From Stentor roeselii (taxonomy: Eukaryota; Ciliophora; Heterotrichea; Heterotrichida; Stentoridae): a stretch of 64,000 nt of DNA. Shown here one piece after another: positions 19,591 through 29,222 of the stretch. Within the stretch, counting starts at the first letter, position 1, and every line of letters starts with the position of its first letter. The DNA is taken from NCBI GenBank assembly GCA_006503475.1, contig RSEH01000069.1:110948-174947 (forward strand). The letters are read 5' to 3'. The notes beneath the pieces are model-generated. The model ran no database searches and was not told the DNA's origin. It worked only from the letters and a program-made list of their open reading frames with translations. A program made the position numbers and the translations under genes.

Positions 19591-21273
19591 CTAATTATTT
19601 CTAGTTGTTTTTCCTGGCATTTCTGCAAGAGCCTTATTGAAAGAGGGTCTTTTACTTGGATCCTTATTCAACATTTTCAACATCAAATTTTGACAACCTT
19701 CATGGTCAACTTTAGCTCGAACAAGATCAAGCAAAGATTGGTTGTTTTCCTCAAGATTCTTACCTCCAAGGTCGTCAAAAGTGAATAAGTTCAAAAATAC
19801 AAGTCCAAGCGAAAAAATATCAGACTTTCCTGGTTTTATCTGTGCTCTGGCGGGACCACCAGAGACTTGGTTTAAATGAGCTTTAAGCATTTCAGGAGAC
19901 ATCCAATTTCGAGTGCCCTGAACAAAAACATTCTGAGTGATTTCACTGGCTTCAACATCATTAATGGTGATATTAACATTAAAATCAATAATCTTCACAG
20001 TTCCATTAGCAGCAAACATAATATTCGCCGGTTTGATATCCTGATGCAAAATTTTTCTCTGTCTCATAATAGTAAACCCTTCCAACAAATCATTCATAAT
20101 CCCAATTCTTTCATCTAAACTAAAAGGCCTATTTTCTCTCTTCCTATTAAAAACATCTTCTCCAAGCGTTCTGCTACAAAGTTCCATAACAACGCTAAGT
20201 TGATTTCCTTTCAAAAAGTGTCCAAAATACAACAAAAAGCATTTTTTCTTCCCCGAAAGTAATTTCAGCGCTTCAGGTTCTTTTTTATACTCTTCCAAAT
20301 CAGCCTGATTCCTAGCATTATAAATTTTAACAGCGACTTGAATTCCAGACTGCAAACGACCAGCCCTGATCAAGACTTCGACTCCAGCCTGATTGGGTTG
20401 TCGATGATAAATAACCCGATCATTAAAAACGACTTCATCCATCGAAGTTATTTGATTAAGTCTAACTTCTTCTCCAAGTTGAAGTCTCCCCTGCACATGA
20501 AAATGATTCCTCAAGTTTTCAAGTTTTTTCTGTGATTCCTTCGAAGAAAGTTCAACCGAGCTTAAAATGACCAAAAGTCTCGAAGTTCCTTCAGGGTCAG
20601 GTTGAACCAAATTTCCAATATTTCTTTCAATTTCATTCACATCATTCGTAGTTTCAATGAAATCAATGCACTGGTCTGATATAATATCGATCATGTCACT
20701 GAGGTCTACATCTTTGTAAGACATGCACTTCGCAAGTGCTGTGGCCAACTCGATGTGTCCTTCCATTGTGTCTGTTTGAATCATGTTCCATAAAATCGAC
20801 TTGATTCGAATGCTCAGGATCGGCAAAAAGTTGTCTTGTGAGGAAAGACTTTGTGGAATTGAATTCACGAACTTCGCCCAGTTGAATAGATCATCAAGTG
20901 ACGACTCGGAAATCACGGAGTCAAGGTTTGAGATAAGCTCCTCTATGCAGCTGTTTGTGTCTATATTTGCTTCAGGCTTCAGTTTTTTCACTTCGCTTAG
21001 AGCGAAGACGGCCTTTTTTGCCTGGTCTAATGTTATTTTTTCTTGCTCGTTGGTTTGGAGAAAGATCTTAGAGTAGTATAGGGCTTTTAAGTCCTTTTCG
21101 CAAGTTGATATCTCGCTGGCAATTTCGTTTAGGTCTGATTGCATTGATTGAAGTTCGGAGAGTGGAATGTCTTGGAGGAGCTTAGAGGCACTGCTTCGTG
21201 TTGTTCCGATCACGGCGCTGATTGATGGTAATAGGGTCTGGTAAGTGTAGATCAATAAATCGACTTCTGACAT
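19591..21273 (-). CDS. Atypical protein kinase with HQD and DFN motifs
   Basis: The C-terminal half of this 560-residue protein (about 285-555) is a protein kinase domain. The ATP-anchoring lysine is present in VAVK (Lys316), the catalytic loop reads H410-Q411-D412 then IKPAN, and the APE position reads SPE (459-461). Two canonical residues differ: the HRD arginine is Gln, and the DFG glycine is Asn (D430-F431-N432). The proton-acceptor and Mg-binding aspartates remain, so it may still be active but with altered activation control. The glycine loop is weak (RAGRLQSG). Residues 1-260 are helical with no named domain. It is tightly packed between a zinc-finger gene (55 bp) and a RING gene (33 bp). 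Confidence 0.85.
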   Translation of the reverse strand: MSEVDLLIYTYQTLLPSISAVIGTTRSSASKLLQDIPLSELQSMQSDLNEIASEISTCEKDLKALYYSKIFLQTNEQEKITLDQAKKAVFALSEVKKLKPEANIDTNSCIEELISNLDSVISESSLDDLFNWAKFVNSIPQSLSSQDNFLPILSIRIKSILWNMIQTDTMEGHIELATALAKCMSYKDVDLSDMIDIISDQCIDFIETTNDVNEIERNIGNLVQPDPEGTSRLLVILSSVELSSKESQKKLENLRNHFHVQGRLQLGEEVRLNQITSMDEVVFNDRVIYHRQPNQAGVEVLIRAGRLQSGIQVAVKIYNARNQADLEEYKKEPEALKLLSGKKKCFLLYFGHFLKGNQLSVVMELCSRTLGEDVFNRKRENRPFSLDERIGIMNDLLEGFTIMRQRKILHQDIKPANIMFAANGTVKIIDFNVNITINDVEASEITQNVFVQGTRNWMSPEMLKAHLNQVSGGPARAQIKPGKSDIFSLGLVFLNLFTFDDLGGKNLEENNQSLLDLVRAKVDHEGCQNLMLKMLNKDPSKRPSFNKALAEMPGKTTRNN

Positions 21274-21306
21274 TTTTAGCCCCTTAACTCGTAAAAAATT
21301 ATTAAT

Positions 21307-22170
21307 CTACTCAGCACTTCCCAAGTCATTATTTCTATTGAAATCAGCTTTGCAAAGCGGACACGAGGTATGTTGCATAAGCCAAACATCAATACACGGC
21401 AAATGATATCTATGTCCACAACTAAGTTCTCTCATTTTCTGTCCCACCGTAAAATCATCAATACAAATCGAGCATTCTCCATCATTTTCCTTAGCAAGAG
21501 CGACTTTGCTAGTTTCAATGATCTGTCTCGGTGAAAGTCCATAAAGACTAAAGTTCATTTGCGGTCTTTCATCGCCTTCATATTGAAGCAGCAAGTTTTC
21601 GTACTGAACTTCGAAGGCTCTTTGGCGATAATAAAGAATCGCTGCATAAGTGATGATAGTAGTCGAGATAATGATAATGACATAAAAAGTGACTATCCAA
21701 GTCAAAAAGTACCAACTTGTCGTGTTTTCGGAATTAAAACAAGTTGACTTGGCCGAAGTGTTCGAAACGACTTCTTCTGAATGGTCTTCTGCGGGTTGAG
21801 GGTCTAGAGTGTTCGTGTTCTCAATGTACCAAACTGTTCCCAATAGTGTCCAGCAGACGAAGGCTGGGTATATCAGGCCTACTGTTATAAAGGACTGCAA
21901 CTTGTAGCCTCTTCGGAAGATGTTGATTCGGATTATTTCTAAATCGTCTTCTTCTTCTGGGTTCTGGAAGTAGACTGATATTAGGTGGTAGAATAAAAGA
22001 CCGATTAAACCGATTATTAACCAGTAGTGAATTGGCTTTGCACATGCTCTGTTTGGATTTTACGAGAAATCGTCCCATTGGAATAGGACACTCACTGCGG
22101 AATAGCAGATTATGAAAAAGATAAACAAATCGTTACTGCTTAGAGACTACCAGGTAATTCTATGACACAT
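21307..22170 (-). CDS. Multi-span membrane RING-H2 E3 ligase, three exons
   Basis: Reading the minus strand from an ATG at 22170 and removing two 15-nt introns (22136-22150 and 22049-22063) gives 277 residues. Exons are 20, 72 and 742 nt. The spliced N-terminus is MCHRITCNDLFIFF, followed by a hydrophobic helix, the segment CAKPIHYWLIIGLIG and a second helix. Two more helices lie at about 84-102 and 144-169. The RING-H2 is at 223-263: CSIC, then CGHRYHLPC, then CPLC (C3H2C3). Four membrane segments plus a C-terminal cytosolic RING fit membrane-anchored E3 ligases that ubiquitinate membrane or ER substrates. Without splicing the frame has no ATG ahead of its first helices, and both introns are needed to keep it open. 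Confidence 0.85.
22049..22063 (-). other. 15-nt intron in the RING-H2 gene (second intron)
   Basis: On the minus strand it reads GTAAAATCCAAACAG. Its removal joins ...DDFS to ACAKPIHYW and deletes an in-frame TAA. It has GTA at 1-3, A at 10 and AG at 14-15. Confidence 0.85.
22136..22150 (-). other. 15-nt intron in the RING-H2 gene (first intron)
   Basis: On the minus strand it reads GTAGTCTCTAAGCAG. Its removal deletes an in-frame TAG and joins a seven-codon first exon to the first membrane helix. Confidence 0.8.
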
Positions 22171-22370
22171 TTATAACCCTTCACATCACTTGTATCATAT
22201 TATTATCAAATACCAAAACCCCAAAATCCCAAAACCCTTCCCAAAACCCTAAAATTCAACCCTAACCAAACCCTCCAATCCAACCACAACATAAACTCCA
22301 AAAAACCATCTCATCCATCACATTAATCACCACCCTACTCCATCAACTAAAAAATAATCTATACCAAAAT

Positions 22371-23042
22371 CTAAAAACAGCAACTTTTCTTCCCCCCCGA
22401 TTTCTTAATCAACTTCCTAACATCCTGACTAGCAGCCACCTTATACGCCAAGTTAATTTCCTTTTTACTCCATTCCATCTTCATCAATTCCTTAACAACC
22501 TTAGAATGTTCCCACCTAGCAGCGGCTTCAAGAGCGTTTTCCTTATCAAAAGTCGATCTGATCTTCCAATCAACTCCATGAGCCAAAAGAAACCTAACAA
22601 ATTCAAGACTTCCATTTTTCGCAGAAACAATCAAAGGTGTGACTCCTGCATGATTTTTTGAATTCATTAAAGAATTCGGAGCAGATTTATCCCTGAGGTA
22701 CTTTCGAGGGTCTTCATCAATAATTCTTTCCAATTCAGGAAGGTCTTTCGGGTTTCCCTGTTCAATGATTTGAAATATTGACTGGACTCGGCGGTACTCA
22801 CGGACTGCTTGTGCTAAAGAACTGGAAAATTTTTCATGTTCTTTACGGATTCGGTATGGACGGTCTGTAGGAATCTGTTGGACTGAACGGACCAGGTCGT
22901 TTACGTCTTCGATTGTTTTAGCATCGTGATGACGGAATAAACAAGCTGCTCGGAAAAGGTTTCTTAACATTCGCCAGTGCTTGTTTTGAGATGCACTGTC
23001 TAACTGGATTATTGAGAACTCAGAAGAATCACTTGAACTCAT
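22371..23042 (-). CDS. Small ankyrin-repeat protein with C-terminal CCF
   Basis: The 223-residue protein has a helical, Arg/Lys-rich N-terminal half. One clear and one weaker ankyrin repeat lie at about 127-185 (GVTPLIVSAKNGSLEFVRFLL, then ENALEAAARWEHSKVVKEL). The C-terminus is strongly basic and ends GGKKSCCF. A CC(X) end after a polybasic stretch resembles the lipid-modified tails of Rab-type proteins, so membrane attachment by prenylation and/or palmitoylation is plausible; this is inferred, since Rab-type prenylation needs escort recognition of a GTPase. Ankyrin repeats mediate protein binding. Start ATG, stop TAG. It ends only 37 bp from the UTP11 stop region. Confidence 0.8.
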   Translation of the reverse strand: MSSSDSSEFSIIQLDSASQNKHWRMLRNLFRAACLFRHHDAKTIEDVNDLVRSVQQIPTDRPYRIRKEHEKFSSSLAQAVREYRRVQSIFQIIEQGNPKDLPELERIIDEDPRKYLRDKSAPNSLMNSKNHAGVTPLIVSAKNGSLEFVRFLLAHGVDWKIRSTFDKENALEAAARWEHSKVVKELMKMEWSKKEINLAYKVAASQDVRKLIKKSGGKKSCCF

Positions 23043-23079
23043 ATAGGAATTATGGATGAGATATCAAAACCGTAAATTA

Positions 23080-23778
23080 TTATCTTTTTCGCTCACGAAA
23101 CCACTTGTATATGTTTTTATCGGAATCTATTAATTTGTACTTGTCTTTGTTTAGAAATTTCTTATCGAACTCGTTTTTTTCTAGAGATTTTCGAAGTTTT
23201 TTCTCGGTTTTTAACTGGCTTTCAAATTCCACGTACCCTGAAGGAATTTCGTATTGATTTACGGGAAGATCGAATTTTTCTATTTGTTCTCGAGTCAGCA
23301 GGTTAGTTTTTCCAAGAAGTTCAGGAATAGTGTTAAAATGTTGGGCAAGGTCAAATTCCTCAACTTCTTTTTCATCCTTTACAAAAACTAGATGTTTATT
23401 TGAAGCAGGAGCGTCAATCAAATGAAGTTGATTTTTTAGTTGATTTAATTTATTTGCTTTTGCCTGAGTTTTCATATTTAGAAGATTCCCGTCAATGATT
23501 TTTTGTTTTTTTTTAAGTTTTTCATCAGGTTCTTTGAAGAGTTTCTGATGTTTTCCTCCAACAATTCGAGAATTTTCCATCGCATAGTAAAACTCGTCGG
23601 GATTTTTCGTCAAGGCCTGTTCTCGAAGTTCTGCTATTTTTTTTTCTTTCTTGTGGGCGTCATCAGCTCTTTGTTTATAGTCCTGCTTCTTTTCAAGCAG
23701 TCCCAAATGAGACCTAGAAGAAAGTTGAGACCTTTCTCGATAGTGACGCTTGGGAATGGCTTTTTTGAAGCTGGACAT
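23080..23778 (-). CDS. UTP11: U3 snoRNA-associated protein 11, SSU processome subunit
   Basis: The 232-residue basic protein matches UTP11 along its length. The hallmark N-terminus is present (residues 5-31: K-x-x-x-K-R-H-Y-R-E-R-S-Q, then LGLLEKKQDYKQRADDAHKK), followed by KNPDEFYYAM and a long charged helix-rich body ending in basic KWFRERKR. UTP11 is a component of the small-subunit processome that binds U3 snoRNP and pre-rRNA in the nucleolus and is needed for 18S rRNA maturation. Length is close to the human protein (253). It is divergent from the MORN gene with 97 bp between start codons, so the two may share a promoter region. Confidence 0.95.
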   Translation of the reverse strand: MSSFKKAIPKRHYRERSQLSSRSHLGLLEKKQDYKQRADDAHKKEKKIAELREQALTKNPDEFYYAMENSRIVGGKHQKLFKEPDEKLKKKQKIIDGNLLNMKTQAKANKLNQLKNQLHLIDAPASNKHLVFVKDEKEVEEFDLAQHFNTIPELLGKTNLLTREQIEKFDLPVNQYEIPSGYVEFESQLKTEKKLRKSLEKNEFDKKFLNKDKYKLIDSDKNIYKWFRERKR

Positions 23779-23875
23779 TAAGATTATAGAAAATATGAAA
23801 TTGATTAAAGAAGGGAAACTATTAACGCGGGAGTTAAAATGGTGAAGATACTTGATCTTCAGTTAGTTCTTTATT

Positions 23876-24832
23876 ATGAATTTGTATGAAACTGGCAAGT
23901 TATTACCTGAGGTCTATCATCGGTTAAATGAAATTGAGATAAATGTCGCACATATCGAACTCACCCTGCAACGAGAACGAGAAGTCAAACTTCCTGTTGA
24001 ATTTAACTTTGAACCAATCTGTGAGTCAAATCTTCGAATTTTTAATATCAACTCTTGCTTAAAAGAAACAAATAAAGGCCTAGTCTTTGCTTGTGAAGGC
24101 ACAAAACTTCCAGTTTCTGGTTTTTTTTCTTATGAGTCGACTTCTGGAACTCATTACAAAGGTGAGTGGAAAAACAATAAATTTCATGGAACTGGTCTTT
24201 TAGTTGACTGGAAAGGTAATACTTTCATTGGGGAGTTCTCTGAAGGTAAACTTCATGGAAATGTCCTGGTGAAGTACTATGACGGGTCTGTTTTTCGAGG
24301 AAAATATTTCAATAACTCCAAGAATGGACCTGGAAAACTTCTCTATTCGAATGGAAATTATTTGGTCGTCAACTGGGTAAACAACTTGCCTGAAGGTTGG
24401 GGAAAGCTTCATGATTATGAAGATCTTCTATTATTTGAAGGAGATTACAAAAATGGCTTAAAACATGGAATTGGATTTGAAGTCATTGTTGATACTGGAG
24501 ATAAATATTTTGGAGAATATCAAAATGGATGCATTCATGGACTTGGAAAATATATTTTTGCTTCGGGAGTGACTTATGTTGGAGAATTTCAATATGGAAT
24601 GAAACATGGAGTTGGAAAAATCATTGGGAAACACTTTTTCGCTGTTTGTATTTTTGATAATGATAGGGTTCTTGGAAATGTTGATGTTACTTGGGATGAT
24701 GGGTCGAAATTTTTTGGAATTTGTAAAAAGGGATCGTTTTTTGAAGGGGTTTTAGACTTGAAACACTCGGTGTATCGGGGATCGTGGGTTAATGGAGTTG
24801 GAGAGATTATTAAGAAACCTGGATGGTATTGA
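23876..24832 (+). CDS. MORN-repeat protein
   Basis: After an N-terminal helix of about 90 residues, the 318-residue protein consists of eight to ten MORN repeats of about 23 residues (pattern YxGEFxxGxxHGxGxxxxxxG). Clear copies begin at HYKGEWKNNKFHGTG, TFIGEFSEGKLHG, LFEGDYKNGLKHGIG, KYFGEYQNGCIHGLG and TYVGEFQYGMKHGVG. The last two are degenerate. MORN repeats form a flat beta sheet used as a scaffold at membranes, basal bodies and the cortex of ciliates. No kinase or other catalytic domain is attached. Start ATG, stop TGA. The next gene starts 48 bp downstream on the same strand. Confidence 0.9.
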   Translation: MNLYETGKLLPEVYHRLNEIEINVAHIELTLQREREVKLPVEFNFEPICESNLRIFNINSCLKETNKGLVFACEGTKLPVSGFFSYESTSGTHYKGEWKNNKFHGTGLLVDWKGNTFIGEFSEGKLHGNVLVKYYDGSVFRGKYFNNSKNGPGKLLYSNGNYLVVNWVNNLPEGWGKLHDYEDLLLFEGDYKNGLKHGIGFEVIVDTGDKYFGEYQNGCIHGLGKYIFASGVTYVGEFQYGMKHGVGKIIGKHFFAVCIFDNDRVLGNVDVTWDDGSKFFGICKKGSFFEGVLDLKHSVYRGSWVNGVGEIIKKPGWY

Positions 24833-24880
24833 TTTGGGTAGGTTATAAATTTGATTGAAGGTTTTTAAATTCAGTTGTAA

Positions 24881-27800
24881 ATGGTATTTCTCTATACATT
24901 ATTTATTGCTTCACTATCTTATAAACTAACCTATGTCCCTGAATCTGTATCACCCCCTTCAAAAACAACTCAATCATCCGCTGTTTTCAATTCAAAAACC
25001 AATGAAATAATAACAATAGGAGGTCTATCTTCAGAGCTCTCTCCAAAAATTTACATCTTCAACCTCTTCTCAAAGACCTTCAAAAAAATCGACGCTCAAA
25101 GCCACACAGAGCCTCCATACTTATCAGGTCATCGTTTATTCCTATCCGATTCATTAAAAATCTACACTTTCGGTTCATCCTCTGAAATATATTCCTTCAA
25201 CTTAAAAACATCATCTTGGTCAATTGAGTCTTTTTCAGGAGATTCTTTAAAAAGTCGGCGATTTTTCGGATTTGATTCATTTTCCTTTAAAAATTCAAAG
25301 TTTATCGGAATATTCGGAGGCCAGTCAGACGAGGGGTACTTATCTGACTTCATCATGTAAGAGTAAGTCAGGGTGGACATAGAAAACTTGAAGATTATTG
25401 AACCAGAGACTTTTGGTGACAAGCCTTCTGCGATGATTGGTTGTTCGCTTTCATATCACGAAGAAAGTCTTTACCTTTACGGATACAGTCCATTTGAAGA
25501 TAAAGAAAACAGTTTATATAGACTTGACCTTATCTCCATGACCTGGTCAGTCATTCTAACGACAGGTCAAAAGCCTCTTCCCTGTGCTCATCATTATTCA
25601 AAAGTAATAAAAAACAGCTTATTCGTTGTATTCGGATTTCATTATGAGTCACTTTCTCAATATTCCTCGATTTACAAGCTTGACCTGATAACTTTTAATT
25701 GGACTTGCCTTTCTTTTGAATCAAATTTTTCTATGTTTGAATCAGCTGAGGTCTTCATAGGGTCTACTCTTTACCTGTTTTACGGAAAGTCAGGGGAAAA
25801 TACTCTTAATTCAGTTATTTCAATAGACCTTGATAAACCTATTCTCACTGCTAATATCTTGGCTAATGATTTCGATTCACCTGTCTCGAGAATGCATCAT
25901 TGTTCTGTTGTTATTGATAGATATATGTATACTTTTGCTGGAAGTCATTTGGTTGCTTTTGATCATGAAGAATTGCTAGGTGATCTTTGGAGATTTGATT
26001 TTGATCTGAAGGTTTGGAACATCGTTCATACATCTGGACATTCACCGGAAAATAGAAAAAATTTCGCATGTTGTAAGATGAATGGAGATGTCTTAGCTGT
26101 CTTTGGAGGAATTGGGTTGAATGGATTTTTACATGATTTTTATTATTTTCATGAAAGTTTTAAAGTTTGGCATCAAACTTCTGAAAATAAAATTGAACCT
26201 AGAGCTGACTCTTGTATGACTTATTCGAAACATTTTTATTTTATTATTGGAGGACGGGATGGACAAAAAGGGTTTAATGATATTTGGACATATAATGTTG
26301 AAACATGTACTTTTGACCTGTTCCTACCAAAAATGAAAAATCCCCTGAAAGATCTTCACGGAAGCATTTGCTGGGTAGAAACATTCTCAAATTCATCATC
26401 AATCTTAATCCAAGGCGGTAGTAACTTCAAAAAAGAGCCAAATCCCTTCACATTTGAAATCCACCTCGACATAAACATGAAATTTCTAAAAATGCAAATA
26501 AACAACTCAGAAACCCCTGACAAATCTCCATTAATCCTTTCAACCTACTCATCCTCAACTCGAATCCACGACAGTCTACTAGTCCTCGGCGGTCTTCTAT
26601 CAGACTCAATGATGATTTTCCCTCCAAGAATAAAAAACTTAAAAACCAACAACTTTTCCAATCTAAGTCCTTCAAATTCGCTGAACTTATTTGGTCACTC
26701 TGCAGTCCACTTCGAGAAATCTTTATTCATCTTCGGGGGTCAACAATCAAGTGGTTCTTTCAAGTCTCTTCTGAAAATGAACAGCTGTTTAATAAAAATC
26801 GACTTCGAAGAACTTGACCTTTCCTGCAGTGAAGGTCATGTTGGGAAGAACTGTGAAGCTTGTCCAGCAGGTACTTTTGAAACAGGAGGTTTTTGTGAAA
26901 AGTGCCCGAAAGGCACTTTTAGTGAAGTCGTTGCTGCTTCTGATATTCAACAGTGCCTGCCGTGTCCTTTTGGAAGCTATGCTAGTGAAGAAGGGTCTTC
27001 GAAGTGCCTCGAGTGCTCTTTTGCTTCCGTTTGTTTTATTGGGTCAGATAGTCAGAAGGAGGTCCTTTGGCTTCCTGGAAATTCTTCGAAACAACCTGGA
27101 GATTATCAGGACTCGAAAAAGATTATTTCGAAGATGAATGAAATTTTGAGTTATGCTTTGGTTTCTGTTTGTTTATTTTGTGCTTTTGTTGTTTATTTTA
27201 GTGGAAAAGTTTGGAGATTTATGCAGGGATTTGATATTTTTATTAGTCAGCATAGTTATTTGATTGGGGTGCCTGTTATTTTGAGGAAAACTAGAATTGG
27301 AGGGTTTTTTACTATTTTGTTTGTTTTGTTTGCTTTTTTTACTTTAACTGAAGCTGTTTTGTTGTATGTTTTTGATAATGTTAGGGAAATCAAAGAAATG
27401 GTACCTGCTGCTATTTTAGACTGTGAAGTATTTTCAGATAAAATAGAACTCTGGGCAGGTTTTATGTTTTACGGAGGTTCCTGCACAGTAAACTCAGAAT
27501 GTATAAAAGAAATTTCCATAAAAGAATCCGGTTTCCACTACAAAACCAAAACAATCTCCTGCATTTCAACCGAATCTCACTGTTTCATAAAACTACTTTA
27601 CTCTAAAGTATCCCTTCTCAAGAAAACCTCTTCAATTAATATCACCTTAAAAGAGCCTTTAAGTTTTGCAAGTGCTTTAACCCCAAACATAAGCAGCAGT
27701 TCATCAATTCCATCTGAAAACAGTTCAATAAGTTATTCTCTAAAGCCTACAGACAACAACACAATTTTACGTGGCAGTAAACCAACCCTGTTCTCATTCG

Positions 27801-28300
27801 AGTTGATTCCAACAGTACCAACTATTCAGGTCTTCCATTCAGAGTCCTCCTCCTGGGCAAACCAACTTACAGGCTTCCATATTTTTTCAAGTCAAGACCC
27901 AGTACTTGGTTCTTTGGCGACTCAAGAAAGGTAAAATAAAATTAGCATGAACCTTGACTTCCATCTTCTTCTTCAAGTAAAGCTAATCAACAGCGACTCT
28001 GGATTAATCATCAAAAGAATCCTCAATCAGTCGGTTTTTAACTTCTTAGCCGCTATTCTTGGGTCAGTCTTCGGCCTGATGGGCACTTTCGCAGTTTTGA
28101 TGGGCATGGCAGAGTCACTCAGTGAAAAATTCGAAGCAAAGCAAAGCAAAAGTGCGAGATTTGAAAAAATGAAACAAAAAAAAATTATTCTTACTTCACA
28201 ACTGGAAAAAAAGAGAAAGATTTTAGGAAAGTCCTTGAAGATCATGCCAGTTGACAATCATGATGAAAGCACAATAGTAACTCAATGGACTGTAGTTTAG
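24881..28300 (+). CDS. Kelch-repeat membrane protein with Cys-rich stalk, three exons
   Basis: Three open segments join through two 15-nt introns (25357-25371 and 27931-27945) into 1129 residues. A short signal peptide (about 1-14) precedes Kelch-type beta-propeller blades (about 20-620; repeated GG/FGG and YxF/W patterns such as IFGGQS, VFGGIG, IIGGRDG, IFGGQQ). A TNFR/ephrin-receptor-like Cys-rich segment follows (about 643-720, CPAGTFETGGFCEKCPKG). Membrane helices lie near 749-768 and 801-826, an extracytosolic Cys-containing loop at about 827-1040, and a third helix at about 1043-1068 before a basic tail. Propeller outside, helices and short tail inside suggests a surface receptor or adhesion protein. 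Exon junction codons are ATG and AGC. The DUF4291 gene starts 4 nt after the stop. Confidence 0.88.
25357..25371 (+). other. 15-nt intron in the Kelch gene (first intron)
   Basis: Sequence GTAAGAGTAAGTCAG. It contains an in-frame TAA; removal joins ...YLSDFIM to VDIENLK and keeps the Kelch frame open. Confidence 0.93.
27931..27945 (+). other. 15-nt intron in the Kelch gene (second intron)
   Basis: Sequence GTAAAATAAAATTAG, with an in-frame TAA. Removal joins ...LATQE through an AGC codon to MNLDFHLLL, adding the last membrane helix. Confidence 0.9.
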
Positions 28301-28304
28301 AATA

Positions 28305-28958
28305 ATGGAATATTTTCAAGGAATCCGTATTCAGGACTACCAAAGCCAAAAAAATACCTGGCCGAAGACAGGAAAGTCGATTTCAGGTCATTTCAACTCT
28401 TCATGTATTTTACTTTATCAGGCCTTTTCCAGTGAAATTGCCCGACCTGCTCTAATCCACGGTAACTTTTTAACTGACAACCCTGGATTCTCCCCGACTC
28501 GGATGACTTGGATCAAGCCGAACTTCCTTTGGATGATGTTTCGAAGTGACTGGGGCCGAAGTAAAAACCAAGAAAATATTTTGGCTTTTTGGGTAGACTT
28601 GGAATGGTTCCGGTCAGTTCTGGAACAGGCGAAATTGTCGGGAAAGGATAAAAACTGCAGAGGTTCAGATGTCGTTGTTCAGTGGGACCCTGATCATGGG
28701 CCTAGTGGAGTGAAAAACTCGCTTAGAAGGGATATTCAAATTGGAATCAGGGGAAAAAAAGCAATTGAATGGGCTCAGGGAACTGCTGGACCTGCGGTTA
28801 AGGAAATTATTAATTTTAACCCCTTGGTTGAACAGGCAAGGAGGGTTAAGGATCATGGTAATTTTTTTATGCCTGTTGAAGAGGTTTTTGAGTTTTATTC
28901 TGAAAATATTGATTTGGTGGAAGTGGGTATTGATGAGAGGAAAGAAGATAATGAGTAG
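28305..28958 (+). CDS. DUF4291 family protein
   Basis: The 217-residue protein carries the DUF4291 signature: LLYQAFSSEIARPAL (about 36-50), then RMTWIKPNFLWMMFRSDWG (66-84), then NQENILAFWVDLEWF and SVLEQA. The family is found in bacteria and many eukaryotes; its molecular function is not established, so none is assigned. Residues 1-32 extend beyond the usual family start. The ATG lies 4 nt after the stop of the Kelch gene, so the promoter or leader must overlap that gene's end, or the two are co-transcribed. A later start would truncate the family core, so this ATG is preferred. Confidence 0.88.
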   Translation: MEYFQGIRIQDYQSQKNTWPKTGKSISGHFNSSCILLYQAFSSEIARPALIHGNFLTDNPGFSPTRMTWIKPNFLWMMFRSDWGRSKNQENILAFWVDLEWFRSVLEQAKLSGKDKNCRGSDVVVQWDPDHGPSGVKNSLRRDIQIGIRGKKAIEWAQGTAGPAVKEIINFNPLVEQARRVKDHGNFFMPVEEVFEFYSENIDLVEVGIDERKEDNE

Positions 28959-29222
28959 TTATAATTAGAAATTTTTCGATGGATTTAGTAAGTTTATTTT
29001 TTCATCATCGTTACAATTTTGTGATTTCTTCTAAATTTCTCCAGATCAATTTACTATTGAAAAATCTTTATTTCCACAGAGTTTATTTAAAAATTAATCA
29101 CTTCAATCAGTTAAAAAAAATTTTAAACCCAAATGAAAATACCTTTAAACCCAACTTCCAACTATCCACTTCAAATAATCCCTCCATTACCTTTCTAATC
29201 TCCTAAAAGAAACCCTTTAATA

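Noticed and set aside
22220-22270. CCCTAA-rich stretches as interstitial telomere (also near 55280)
   Set aside because: Copies are scattered, not tandem, and lie in ordinary G-poor flanks.
24825-24845. TGA read as Trp (Blepharisma-type code)
   Set aside because: TGA ends the MORN, RING and GAF genes at family-consistent places, and no in-frame TGA occurs in thousands of conserved codons where Trp uses TGG.
28979-29206. 75-codon plus-strand frame before the paralogue gene
   Set aside because: Low-complexity Leu/Phe/Asn product in a G-poor flank; no support beyond being open.
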